From: Chimonanthus salicifolius
Taxonomy: Eukaryota > Streptophyta > Magnoliopsida > Laurales > Calycanthaceae
Direction of reading: 5' to 3'
DNA: 64,000 nucleotides
NCBI GenBank assembly: GCA_013350335.1
Contig: CM023542.1
Coordinates: 1,612,001 to 1,676,000, forward strand
The notes under the pieces are model-generated. The model searched no databases, was not told the origin of the DNA, and was given only the letters and a program-made list of their open reading frames with translations. How positions within the stretch are numbered: position 1 is the stretch's first letter; every line of letters begins with the position of its first letter. Made by a program: the position numbers and the translations under genes. Of the stretch, positions 38,750-49,324 are shown one piece after another.

Positions 38750-41323
38750 TCAGTCACCTCCAACTTGCCTCTTCCAGGAGTCTTCAACTATAAGCTCATC
38801 AACTCCCCAGTCCTCGAAGCTGTTGAAAGTTCGACAAGCCAAACAGTTCAGACAACGCCTGACCATGAGAAATGAAGAAAAAGCAACTACTCAAATGATT
38901 ATTGTACCTTCCATCTGGCAAATATCGACGAATGGTGAAAGGTATCTTCCGCTCACGAAGCTCCTTCATGGCAATCTAAATCGCATAATGGATACACAAT
39001 CGTCAGTACTTCACAAAGTAGAAAGGTCAGAATCAACTGCCACTTTAGCAAAAATAATGCAAATATGCAATCATCTTTACTCATGAAATGATAAAATGTG
39101 TCAATTCATTGATCATTTCAATAAATTCTAAACCAGAACATGATTAAGACCTGTGGATAGGATCCTGTACAATCACATTGTATAGGGTACTGTTTGCAGG
39201 ATTAAATGGCCATGTCTGAGGTCATTTTACCCGATGCATTCATAAATAAGCAAAACAAATGAGTGAAAGAGGAAAATTAGAGGTTTGATATATCCATTAT
39301 AGACTTCGATGGAGCAACATGAGTCAGGTTGGACACTTCTGCCAATGCTGGTCCAGTAGAACATTAATTTCTATAACCAGTCAGTTTAAGGCAGCCAACA
39401 TAAAGAAATAAAGATAAAAAGAAACTTCCACGTCCTCTTTAGAAGTGTTAGTAGCTAACAAGGTTCTACAACCTGCTTACCTCCAACGGATCAGTTTCGC
39501 CCTCCAACTCAACCATCACAGGAGCATTCATGCTGTGCCCAACCAAGTGTTAAAATATATTACCCAGTAAAACTATCCAGAATAAAATTTAGCAAAGGGG
39601 ACATTTGGCACTAAACCTGATCTGCAGAGCACGAGTTCCCAAGATTCTTGCACGCTCATATTTTGTCATGTACTTGGATGTTTTCCGTGGCCGTTGAACA
39701 GGTTGTTCGTCTTCTTTCTCCTCAGGCTCAGTGCCTACAGCAGCATCAGGAACGTCTTCGTTATCGTTATCTCCTTCCTCTTCTGGTTCTGCTCCTTCCT
39801 GCCAATCATGCACAGATATGTTAATAGTTCAGTCAGACCAAACTCTCTCATATGCGAAAGATCTGAAAGTGAAGCTTTTACCTCAATCTCAGGCTCTGGG
39901 GGCTCATCCTCATATCTGCAGAAGCATTTTTAAGCATCAAAGAGGGTTTGCTTGAAGCAAAAACCAGGTCGGAAGAAAAGTATAAAGTTACAGACAACAG
40001 CCAAAATGAGACGTTTCATTGCTAGTGAAATTAGAAATCAACAAGGGACCAAAGCACTGAAATTTAGCATTAAAACCTGTAGTGGTCACAAAAAGAGTTC
40101 AAAATTCAGGACACAGGACAGACATAATATCAAAATCAAGGCACGTTTAACACCTGCACTATGTGGAGAAATGTTCATAGAGAGAATAATCCAAGTATCT
40201 TGTGGTCGAAAATTCTTTGGTTTCTCTTTGAAGCTAGACTACATCAAACTATTGGATCCTTAGGTCCCACTTCAAGCTCACAGATTAGCCCCAAAGCTCT
40301 AGCTCTGAAGATTAGCTTGTTAACGCCTTTTGTCAACAAGGTAAAAGTGAAAGGGGAGAGAGGGTCCCCCTACCTTAAACCTCTAGAAACTAATATGGAA
40401 GCACATGGAAAGCCATTGATGAGGATAGAGTAGGAAGCCTCATGGAAGCATGCACTCATCCATTTTCTCCATCTCTCCCCAGAGCCCATCTTTGAAAGAG
40501 AGTCAACAAAATTTCATTCCACATGATCATAAGCCCTTTTTTGTCAACTTTTGGAAGAATACCTTCTTCCTTTGCTCTCGTTTTCATATGAATAAATTAA
40601 TTCAAAACAAGAAAATCATCAAGGATCTATGTGCCACCACAAAGTGGTTCAAAATAACGATAGCAGTCATCGTATCAATCCCTACCGGTATGTGACAAAA
40701 ATAGCTTGATAATATTGGTTATCGGTCGAACCATTCCATACTGGTGTGAAATTTACCCCTAAAAGGTTTAAATTTTTTTTAAAAAAAATTGCATAATATT
40801 GGAAAGTCAAGGATCTAGCATAACACGTGGGAAAATATTGGTCCACTTTAGGCTAAGAATGCCCTGCATCGTAGTATGATCATAAATTGTACCATATGTT
40901 GATAAACTTAATGATTTTTAATTCTACTCATTTTAAAATTCATTTTATCTCAACTATATGGGGTCAACCTTCTTGTATTTTACCACCGGATGGACGCAAT
41001 AGTGCCTAAATTGGTTTCTTTAGAATCTCTATAAAAATCCACCTTAGAAACTCTTCATTTCAGTGGCCTTCTAGCCAACAGAATTTAGCTCAAATAAACT
41101 ACTGTAAGAATTGAAGTAAAATGATTGAAAAGATGTGACAAATGAAAGCAAGATGCTAAGATTTGAAATCATAATGCACAATCTCATCTCATTTGTTGGT
41201 TTAGAATCAATGATCATAAACTTTTTGTTAAAAAATACAAAATGTGTATGTTGGTGAGTAAGTGTCACAGAGAGAGAGAGAGAGAGACCCCATATCAATC
41301 TCGTTGTAGTCATCGTCTGCCAT
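38750..41323 (-). CDS. NRPB6: RPB6/RPABC2, shared subunit of RNA polymerases I, II and III, copy 1
   Basis: Six exons on the minus strand (41289-41323, 39882-39915, 39617-39798, 39481-39532, 38908-38975, 38750-38819) give 441 nt and 146 aa, close to the 144 aa of Arabidopsis NRPB6A. The acidic N-terminus begins [20 protein letters not shown]. The conserved core has [20 protein letters not shown], then [20 protein letters not shown], then [20 protein letters not shown], with C-terminus [12 protein letters not shown]6 anchors the clamp of nuclear RNA polymerases. Introns have GT-AG ends; intron 1 (1.4 kb) starts inside a CT repeat and holds a dead LINE fragment. I see no disabling change. The protein is identical to that of copy 2. 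Confidence 0.95.
40165..40660 (-). mobile_element. LINE reverse-transcriptase fragment in RPB6 copy 1, intron 1
   Basis: Minus-strand frames give [30 protein letters not shown], a GLR-stop-GDPLSP block and LTKGVNKLI, consistent with reverse-transcriptase blocks of plant L1 elements. Frameshifts and a TAG within the GLRxGDPLSP motif show decay. It lies in the same transcriptional direction as RPB6 and at the same position in both copies, so it predates the duplication. Confidence 0.8.
41269..41288. repeat. (AG)n microsatellite abutting the RPB6 copy 1 intron 1 donor
   Basis: On the gene strand the intron begins GTCTCTCTCT, so the repeat directly follows the donor GT. In copy 2 the same tract is longer and compound. 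Confidence 0.85.
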
Positions 41324-42140
41324 TGATAGATGAAAAGAGATTGTTTTTCCTCTGCTTTGTACAGCGAAAAATAGCACTCACCTGTTCAAGGATTAAACCA
41401 GTTGGTAGAAAAGAAGATGTCAAACATACTCAGAGAATGCAGTTAAATGCAAAGGAGAAAATAAGAGAGTAGCTCTTAATGGCAAATAATAAATTAAAAA
41501 ATCCAGACGAGCATACAAACTCTTGAGTGGGTTTTTATCTAGAGAGGTCAGGTAAATAAATGAGTTCAAAAAAATCCAGAAAATAATGCTATTATTTTAT
41601 GCGTTTGAATATAGATGGTTCATTAGAGCTCAGATAAGTAAATGCACCCACGGGCTATTTTCAAATAAGGGTCTAACACTGAAGGTCACTGTTTGAAAAA
41701 AAATCTCTGGATACTTGCAACATAAAAAAAACTATAATTGCAATAAAAAAATAAGCAGCAGCAGTGATAGCAATATCAATAAAACCCTCGCTCCAATTAA
41801 TAAATAAATAAATTCGAAAGGCCAGTAATCAATTCCCTTGAGAAACTGAATATAGTGATAAAATTAAAAAGGCGAATAAAACCCTAATCCAAAACTCGAA
41901 TAAAAATATAAACTGACCAAACACTACAGCCGTTGTCTATAAACACCCGAATCAAACAACCTAGCCAATAATAGACAAAAAAAAAAAATTTGAAAACAGG
42001 AAAAAAGGAAAAAAACGGAACTCAGAAATCGATCAGAACACGCATAAGTGTTTGATATAGTTCATAAAAAGTACTAAGAAAATGAAGAAGAGGACGTGCT
42101 CTCCACGGAGAGAGGGAGAGAAGAAGAAGTGCGTTTGGAT

Positions 42141-43166
42141 CAGTGTTACCAGAACAGGATTAAGCCTCAAAAAAATCGCTACACCTTTCACAGCTTTCCT
42201 TTCTCTTCTTTTTCTTCTTCGTTGATGGAAAAAATACAGAGCGCGGCAGCGTCGGCTAGGGTTTAATAGAGAGAGTGAAAGAGAAGGTGGTTATTAAAAG
42301 ATGAGCATTCCTGTTTCTAAGTGAAAACCATATTTATAGAAAGATCTAACGTGAGCTTCCTAAAGAGCTCAGCTGGAAGCTCCATGTGTACTCTTATAAA
42401 AAAAAATAATAATTTTTTATTTTAAATATAATATTTATTTATACTAAAAATAAAAATTATAATATTTTCTTTTATTTATTTTATTATAATAATTTAATAT
42501 TATATTTACCATCTAATATTTCTACTATTGTCATTATTATTAAAATGTATTCTTTATTTTTATTATATCAATGTACATAATTAACTATAGCTAATAATTT
42601 TATTTATCTAATTATTATTAATGAAAAATAAAATCTTTTTCTCAAATGAAAGAAAATATTATATTATAATAAATTTCATTTTGGAATTAAAATTTAGAAT
42701 GTCATAGTAATTAGTTTTTTGTTTTGGCTTTTAAAAAAATAATAATAACTAATTACATTATTAATTAGAATGGATTTGAAAACTAAATTAAATTTATAAG
42801 ATTTAATTTATGATAATGTATAATAGACCACTCATATATTTAGAAAAGATTACTCTACATGTATATATTGAAATGCTTTATACTTTACAAAGTAATAAGT
42901 GGTGATTATTAAGAATTGAAAATCATTTTGTTTTAAAAAGAATGGTCAATTTTTAACTTTCTACAATATATAATTGAGTGTGATTTGAAAAAAAAAATCT
43001 TTCTTATAAGAGCTTTATTTATAAAAAAAGATTAATTAATAATCTACTAATATTTATAATATAATATTTATAGTAGGGTTTGACTGGATTTAACTACGGT
43101 TGAATCTTGTTAAACCCGACATTTTTAGAAGACGGTTTGGCAAATAGTCCAGTTCTGACGATATTG
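42141..43166. mobile_element. hAT-type termini bracketing the RPB6 copy 1 leader and promoter (about 1.03 kb)
   Basis: The left end CAGTGTTACCAGAACAGGAT (42141) and the right end CAGTTCTGACGATATTG (to 43166) correspond to the two ends of the 4726-5193 element, including the GAAGACGGTT motif near the right end. The flanks GTTTGGAT (42133-42140) and ATTTGGAT (43167-43174) match at seven of eight bases. Between them lie a TATA box, a telo-box leader and an AT-rich core. Copy 2 keeps the left end (50167) with the same flank, but its right part is gone. Confidence 0.6.
42256..42339 (-). promoter_or_regulatory. RPB6 copy 1 core promoter: TATA box and telo-box
   Basis: On the minus strand CTATAAATA (42339-42331) lies about 67 bp upstream of AAACCCTAG (42264-42256), a telo-box common in leaders of plant translation and transcription-machinery genes. 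The intervening and following sequence is CT-rich, like a 5' leader. Transcription probably starts near 42300; that is inferred. Confidence 0.6.
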
Positions 43167-43174
43167 ATTTGGAT

Positions 43175-43639
43175 GAGAGGCTCGTTTGGATGAGAGGTAG
43201 AGTGTGGAAAACGAGGGTAAGGTTTAGTAAGAAGGGAGAGATAGAGAGAGGCACAAGGATAGAACAGAAATGAGTTCCGTGGGTTTTGTGGAAGGAGTTG
43301 GGCATATATTAATAAATTGTAAAAAAAAAAACAAAAATCATGCAGACAAGAAAAATATTGGGTAGATTCCAAAATAGAATAAACAAAGTAAAAAATTCCA
43401 TAAAAAATTTAAGCTTAGTAAAATACTAAAATGGAAATTAAAAATAAAATAAAATAAGGAAATGTCTTTATAGTTTATATACTTTCCTAGGAGAGGCAAC
43501 TATTTTGTGAGATGCCTTTATATAATCAAAATAAAATATTTTTCATTTATAATGTTTTGGGGCAAGTATTGAGTCTTGTTTTTTTTTAACCCAACTTGAT
43601 TAAAAAAATATTGTATTGTTCATATAGGTGTAGTTCAAT
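43175..43639. other. Upstream flank of RPB6 copy 1
   Basis: At 43175-43270 the minus strand is CT-rich with repeated CTCATCCAAACG, continuous in character with the leader on the far side of the hAT-type interval (42090-42140). The rest is AT-rich. Confidence 0.4.
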
Positions 43640-44015
43640 CCAAAGGTTCAAATATCGGCCGATACATATTGTATCGGCCGATATATATATATATATATAT
43701 ATATCGGTTTTTTAAGACCAAGTAATATCGGCTGATACGATAAGTATCGGCCGTACATACCGAATATCGGTCACAATATCGGTATTTAAATTTTTATTTT
43801 TTTTTAAAAACACCGATACGGTTTTTACACGGTTTTTCGTGATTCAGGGTTTACGGTTTTCACGGGTTCTCACGGTTTTTTGCAGTTTTTCACGGTTCGT
43901 CACGGTTTTTTGCAGTTTTTTCATGGTTCCGATATCGGAGGAGAGAGAAAATGCCGATATCGGTAAGAGAGATAAAATTGTCGGCCGATATATCGGCCTA
44001 GCCTTTTTTTAAACC
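43640..44015. repeat. ATCGGCCGATA-type palindromes with a CACGGTTTTT minisatellite
   Basis: The motifs ATCGGCCGATA, GTATCGGCCGATATATAT and CCGATATATCGGCC recur at both ends of the segment. An (AT)n run lies at about 43681-43704. In the middle, short units of CACGGTTTTT and TGCAGTTTTT alternate (about 43815-43930). Related motifs occur near 20880, 23200-23290 and 24330-24480, so this is a dispersed family. Confidence 0.7.
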
Positions 44016-44022
44016 CCTGGTT

Positions 44023-44172
44023 CAATCGGTAAGCTCTTGTCTCAAAAAGTGGAAAGTGTTGGATTCGAGCCCACATAAACTTACCTAGCGTGTCCTGAGG
44101 GCAGTGGATATCATCTATAAGAGTTTTACATTGGATTTCCCACAGTTTTCTACGTGTAAATTAAAAATATAT
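44023..44172 (+). mobile_element. tRNA-derived SINE, plus orientation
   Basis: The head GGTTCAATCGGTAAGC and a B box GGATTCGAGCCC lie about 30 bp apart. The 3' end reads TTTCTACGTGTAAATTAAAAA, the plus-strand form of the tail seen reversed at 20445 and 45228. Confidence 0.65.
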
Positions 44173-44347
44173 ATATTAAATTTTCAAAGCTTGAAATTGG
44201 CCTAACCACGTTACAAATGATCTTATGGTCTTTGTATGGATTTAGCTATCTTTGAATTAGAATTATATGAAATTGGGTTTTGAACTTTTACCCGAGTTGA
44301 CTCACACATGTCTGAAAATTATTATCAAAGAGGGGCTACCTCCATGC

Positions 44348-44677
44348 TAGGGGTGAAACTCAGGTCGAGTTTTCGCCCGAACCCGCATGACCCGACCCGA
44401 AAATCATGCGGGTCGGGTCATGAAAGTTGGGTCAACGGGTTGGATGGGGTTGAGAAGTCAGAAAACCGCATTGAATTTAGATCGGGTTGGGTTGAGAGAT
44501 TTTTAAGTAAACCCAACTTGACCCAATCAAACTCAACCCGTCCCGACCCGATAAAAGTAGGCTAAAGTAGGTTCAAAATGCGGGTCGGGTTGGATTCGAT
44601 TCCATATATTAGTAACTCGAGTCAAGTTGGGTTTTAAAAAACCCGAACCGACCCGACATGGACCGATTTCAGCCCTA
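44348..44677. mobile_element. hAT-type MITE, TAGGG-ended family, copy 3
   Basis: The 330-bp element begins TAGGGGTGAAACTC and ends GATTTCAGCCCTA. It is flanked by a perfect 8-bp duplication, CTCCATGC (44340-44347 and 44678-44685). Its GACCCGACCCG-rich arms match copy 2 at 23390, partly in inverted orientation. It lies in the part of unit 1 absent from unit 2. Confidence 0.9.
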
Positions 44678-44685
44678 CTCCATGC

Positions 44686-45227
44686 TTTTAAAAACAACTT
44701 GGTAGTGTATTATTTAAACTAAAATGATCTATACTATCTAAATTTACGATGGAATGTCTTGAATTCGATTCACGCTCAATCTTCACCACCTTATAGGGTT
44801 ATTCTTCATCGATTTGTTTAGTATGCACAGATTGAAAGATTTACATATGCTCGTGAGATTAATCTTGCCTCTAATATAGAGTGGGAATACTCGTATTAAA
44901 AAAATGATCTTAAGTAATGGCATGAGTCAAGAGTGGATGTTAAGAAATGGATGTCCATCGTCTTGGTTTAGTGTAGATAAATGATCTCATGAGATACTTA
45001 AAATAATAGATATTTATTTTATTAAGATTATATCATAGGGTTAAATTATTTGAAAAAATCTAAGTTTAGGTAGTAAGCTAATTACAGCTCCCCTTAAGTG
45101 AAATACTCTGAGTCATGGTTTTTAACTCCTTTTAAGGCCAATCCATAAGATGAGATTTTTATTCAATACTTAAAGTAATTTGGAATAATTGATGGATTTG
45201 GTATAGATTCAATTTTTATTTTAAATT
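44686..45227. other. AT-rich sequence within duplication unit 1
   Basis: No feature recognised; it has no counterpart in unit 2. Confidence 0.4.
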
Positions 45228-45360
45228 TACGTGTGAAAAATTGTGAAAAACTTAACGAAAAACTCCATGGGTGATACCCAGTGCCTTTATAGCACACTAA
45301 GTGAAATCATAAGAGCTCGAACCTGACACCTCACATACTTCCTGAATATTCGATTTAAGA
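45228..45360 (-). mobile_element. SINE-like element, minus orientation, in the duplicated tail segment
   Basis: AATTTACGTGTGAAAAATTG at the left is the reversed tail; AGAGCTCGAACCTGACACC is a B-box-like segment. The counterpart in unit 2 is at about 51077-51200. Confidence 0.5.
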
Positions 45361-45902
45361 GAAAATAATACAACATCGAAAATAATATCTTGCAAAATTA
45401 AAAAAGAGGGGGATCACATATCTAATCCTTCAATTTTAAGAGATATTAATGCTTTAGAAATTAAATGAAGTCATTTTAAGATTTTTCAATTTTAATCTTT
45501 CATTCAACCAATGCGGAACAACTCTCATTGACTGGAGTTGCTCTGTTCAATTGAGACTTTGGACACGATTTTTTATGTGGTAAGATACATTAAAAAGATG
45601 TACTAATAAAATATGTTACTAGATTAATTATAGTTTACACAAATTTAAATTTTTTAATAGATAATTAGATAAATATAAAATATAAAAAGTTTCCCTGTCA
45701 ATTAACTATTCAATTATATTATTTAATCTTTAAAATTTAATAAATATAACTATTAATTTTAAAAAAAATTAAGAAATAAAATTAACAAAAAGTGAAACTT
45801 AATATAAAAAACTAATTATATATTCAATTTTCATCATACTAAAATTTTAGTACAAGTACCGGTTCTCCTATATTGAGCATGACATAGCAACACAAGCATC
45901 AA

Positions 45903-46015
45903 GTTTTTTTTTTTCACTACCCTAAAGACACACCAAAGTTAGGCATGAGATCTCGAATCGATAACTTCCCGTTTCTTCAGGCGGGAGGCAACCAGTTGAG
46001 TTGCACTCACGTGGA
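45903..46015 (-). mobile_element. tRNA-derived SINE, unit 2 counterpart of 38303-38416
   Basis: On the minus strand the head GTGCAACTCAACTGGTTGCC and the GCGGGAAG stem are recognisable. A T run near 45905-45913 marks an A-rich part. Confidence 0.6.
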
Positions 46016-46450
46016 TTACTGAATGTTCATTGTCCACATGATTAAGGTTCATATTATTCAACAATCCATCCATTGGAGTTGATTTGGAGTTCTCCACTCA
46101 AACCCACTGATGTAAAGACAATGCATCATTAAATCTGTTGTGTTCGGTCACAAAATTCACACATCACTATGATTAAGACCTTTGTACAGGCACATTAAGG
46201 TTAGATCATGGAAACTCGAACTCACTACCTCTCACTTTTTGAAGTGGAGAGGCAACCAGTTGAGCTACACCCACGTGGGTTACTGAATGTTCATCGTCCA
46301 CATGATTAAGGTCCATATTATTCCACAATCCATCCATTGGAGTTGAGATTTGGAGTTCTCCACTCAAACCTACTGATGTCAAGACAATGCATAATTAAAT
46401 TTGTTGTGTTCCATCATAAAATTCACCCTCACTGTGATTAAGACCTTTAC
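45955..46450. repeat. Nested direct duplication inside unit 2
   Basis: The block from the SINE head through CTGAATGTTCAT, CACATGATTAAGG, CCATCCATTGGAGTTG, TTGGAGTTCTCCACTCAAAC and GATTAAGACCTTT occurs twice (about 45955-46185 and 46195-46450), but once in unit 1 (about 38360-38585). The second copy includes a partial SINE head at 46195-46283. Confidence 0.85.
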
Positions 46451-46595
46451 AAACACTAAGATTGTACAGATGTAGCCAGCAAGCAACTAAGAGTCCACAG
46501 CAAGAACGAATGGATATTAGTTTCAATGACCCAAAGATTGCTTAAAGAAATTCAACAAAGATATGTAGTAGATGTTAGTTGGAGAAATTCATCCA

Positions 46596-49230
46596 TTAGT
46601 CACCTCCAACTTGCCTCTTCCAGGAGTCTTCAACTATCAGCTCATCGACTCCCCAGTCCTCGAAGCTGTTGAAAGTTAGACAAGCCAAACGGTTCAGACA
46701 ACGCCAATCATGAGAAATGAAGAAAAAGCAACTACTCAAATGATTATTGTACCTTCCATCGGGCAAATATCTACGGATTGTGAATGGGATCTTGCGCTCA
46801 CGAAGCTCCTTCATGGCAATCTAAATCGCATAATGGATACACAATTGTCAGCACTTCACAAAGTACAAAGGCCAGATTCAACTGCCACTTAGGCAAAAAT
46901 AATGCAAATATGCAATCTTTACTCATGAAATGATAAAATGTGTCAATTCATTGATCATTTCAATAAATTCTAAACCAGAATGAGTAACATCACAGATTGG
47001 ATAGGGTCCTGTACAATCACATTGTATAGGGTATTGTTTGCAGGATTAAATGGCCATGTCTGAGGTCATTTTACCCGATGCGTTCATAAATAAACAAAAC
47101 AAATGAGTGAAAGAGGAAAATTAGAGGTTTGATATATCCATTATAGATTTCGATGGAGCAACAAGAGTCAGGTTGGACACTTCTGCCAATGCTGGTCCAG
47201 TAGAACATTAATTTCTATAACCAGTCAGTTTAAGGCAGCCAAAATAAAGAAATAAAGATAAAAAAAACTTCCACGTCCTCTTTAGAAGTGTTAGTAGCTA
47301 ACAAGGTTCTACAGCCTGCTTACCTCCAACGGATCAGTTTCACCCTCCAACTCAACCATCACAGGAGCATTCATGCTGTGCCCAACCAAGTGTTAAAATA
47401 TATTACCCAGTAAAACTATCCAGAATAAAATTTAGCAAAGGGGACATTTGGCACTAAACCTGATCTGCAGAGCACGAGTTCCCAGGATTCTTGCACGCTC
47501 ATATTTTGTCATGTACTTGGATGTTTTCCGTGGCCGTTGAACAGGTTGTTCGTCTTCTTTCTCCTCAGGCTCAGTGCCTACAGCAGCATCAGGAACGTCT
47601 TCGTTATCGTTATCTCCTTCCTCTTCTGGTTCTGCTCCTTCCTGCCAATCGTGCACAGATATGTTAACAGTTCAGTCAGACTAAACACTCTCAGATGCGA
47701 AAGATATGAAAGTCAAGCTTTTACCTCAATCTCAGGCTCTGGTGGCTCATCCTCATATCTGCAGAAGCATTTTTAAGCATCAAAGAGGGTTCGCTTGAAG
47801 CAAAAACCAGGTCGGAAGAAAAGTATCAAGTCACAGACAACAGCCAACATGAGACGTTTCATTGCAAGTGAAATTAGAAATCAACAAGGACCAAAGCACT
47901 GAAATTTAGCATTAAAACATGTAGTGGTCACAAAAAGAGTTCAAAATTCAGGACAAAGGGAAGACATAATATCAAAATCAAGGCAGCTAGAGAATAATGG
48001 ACATATTCCAAGTATCTCGTGGTCGAACATTCTTTGGTTTCTCTTTGAAGCTAGACTACATCAAACTATTGGATCCTTAGGTCCCACTTCAAGCTCACAG
48101 ATTAGCCCCAAAGCTCTAGCTCTGAAGATTAGCTTGTTAACGCCTTTTGTCAACAAGGTAAAAGTGAAAGGGGAGAGAGGGTCCCCCCACCTTAAACCTC
48201 TAGAAACTAATATGTAAGCACATGGAAAGCCATTGATGAGGATAGAGTAGGAAGCCTCATGGAAGTATGCACTCATCCTATTTTCTCCATCTCTCCCCAA
48301 AGCCCATCTTTGAAAAGAGAGTCAACAAAATATCATTCCACATGATCATAAGCCCTTCTTTGTCAACTTTTGGAAGAATACCTTCTTCCTTTGCTCCCTT
48401 TTTCATATGAATAAATTAATTCAAAACAAGAAAATCATCAAGGATCTATGTGCCGCCACAAAGTGGTTCAAAATAACGATAGCAGTCATCGTATCAATCC
48501 CTACCAATATGTGAGAAAAATAGCCTGATAATATCGGTTATCAGTCGAACCATTCCATACTGGTGTGAAATTTCCCCCTAAAAGGTTTAATTTTTTTTTA
48601 AAAAAAATTGCATAATATTGGAAAGTCAAGGATCTAGCATAACATGTGGGAAAATATTGGTCCCACTTTAGGCTAAGAATGCCCTGCATCATAGTATGAT
48701 CATACATTGCACCATACGTTGATAAACTTAATGATTTTTAATTCTACTCATTCTAAAATTCATTTTATCTCAACTATATGGGGTCAACCTTCTTGCACTT
48801 TACCCCATTACAAAGTCAAAATCATGTTCTCCATCAATCAATCCACAATTACGGGCAACTTGTCAATATATATCATATCACCATTGAAAAATATATTTTG
48901 GATGTCTTTTAGGCTCTTTCTCGATTTAGAAAAGAGCCCCATACAGCTCCATCTATGCACCACCGGATGGAAGCAATAGTGCCTAAACTGCCTTCTTTAG
49001 AATCTCTATTTCCACCTTAGAAATTCTTCATTTCAGTGGCCTTCTAGACAACAGAATTTAGCTCAAATAAACTACCGTAAGAATTGAAGTAAAATGATTG
49101 AAAAGATGTCACAAATGAAAGTAAGATGCTAAGATTTGAAATCATAATGCACAATCTCATCTCAGTTGTTGGTTGAGAATCAATGATCATAAACTTTCTG
49201 TCAAAAAATACAAAATGTGTATGTTGGTGT

Positions 49231-49288
<58 letters not shown>

Positions 49289-49324
49289 CCCCATATCAAT
49301 CTCATTGTAGTCGTCATCTGCCAT
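46596..49324 (-). CDS. NRPB6: RPB6/RPABC2, shared subunit of RNA polymerases I, II and III, copy 2
   Basis: Six exons on the minus strand (49290-49324, 47725-47758, 47460-47641, 47324-47375, 46753-46820, 46596-46665) have the same lengths and phases as copy 1 and encode the same 146 residues. All coding differences I found are silent, plus a TAA instead of TGA stop. No disabling mutation is visible. Intron 1 is about 1.5 kb, begins in an expanded CT/GT repeat and contains the same LINE fragment. Unlike copy 1, its TATA position is degenerate and an LTR remnant lies a few hundred bases upstream of the leader. It is probably functional, but its expression may differ. Confidence 0.93.
48010..48500 (-). 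mobile_element. LINE reverse-transcriptase fragment in RPB6 copy 2, intron 1
   Basis: One minus-strand frame reads [29 protein letters not shown] and [10 protein letters not shown], the fingers/palm region of plant L1 reverse transcriptases. It is colinear with 40165-40660 in copy 1, where the GLRW Trp codon is TAG. Confidence 0.85.
49226..49288. repeat. Compound (GT)n(GA)n microsatellite at the RPB6 copy 2 intron 1 donor
   Basis: About 35 bp of mainly GT repeats are followed by 14 GA units directly against the exon 1 donor (gene strand GG|GTCTCTCT). The copy 1 counterpart is only about 20 bp of AG. Confidence 0.9.

Larger units (their letters stand above)
38219..45850. repeat. Tandem duplication, unit 1 (about 7.6 kb, contains RPB6 copy 1)
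   Basis: Sequence from GTACCGGTTCTCCTATATTG (38225) to about 42508 is repeated from 45853 to 50715. Sequence 45243-45845 is repeated at 51077-51713. The order RPB6, middle, tail is therefore present twice. The middle part of unit 1 (42509-45242) is missing from unit 2. Confidence 0.88.

Noticed and set aside
39694..39933. Plus-strand frames across RPB6 exon 3, and the identical situation at 47537-47776
   Set aside because: They are antisense shadows of RPB6 exons 2-3.
46596..46814. A single 72-residue frame covering RPB6 copy 2 exons 5 and 6 without splicing
   Set aside because: The middle part is the intron reading open by chance; donor and acceptor match the copy 1 gene and the RPB6 protein.
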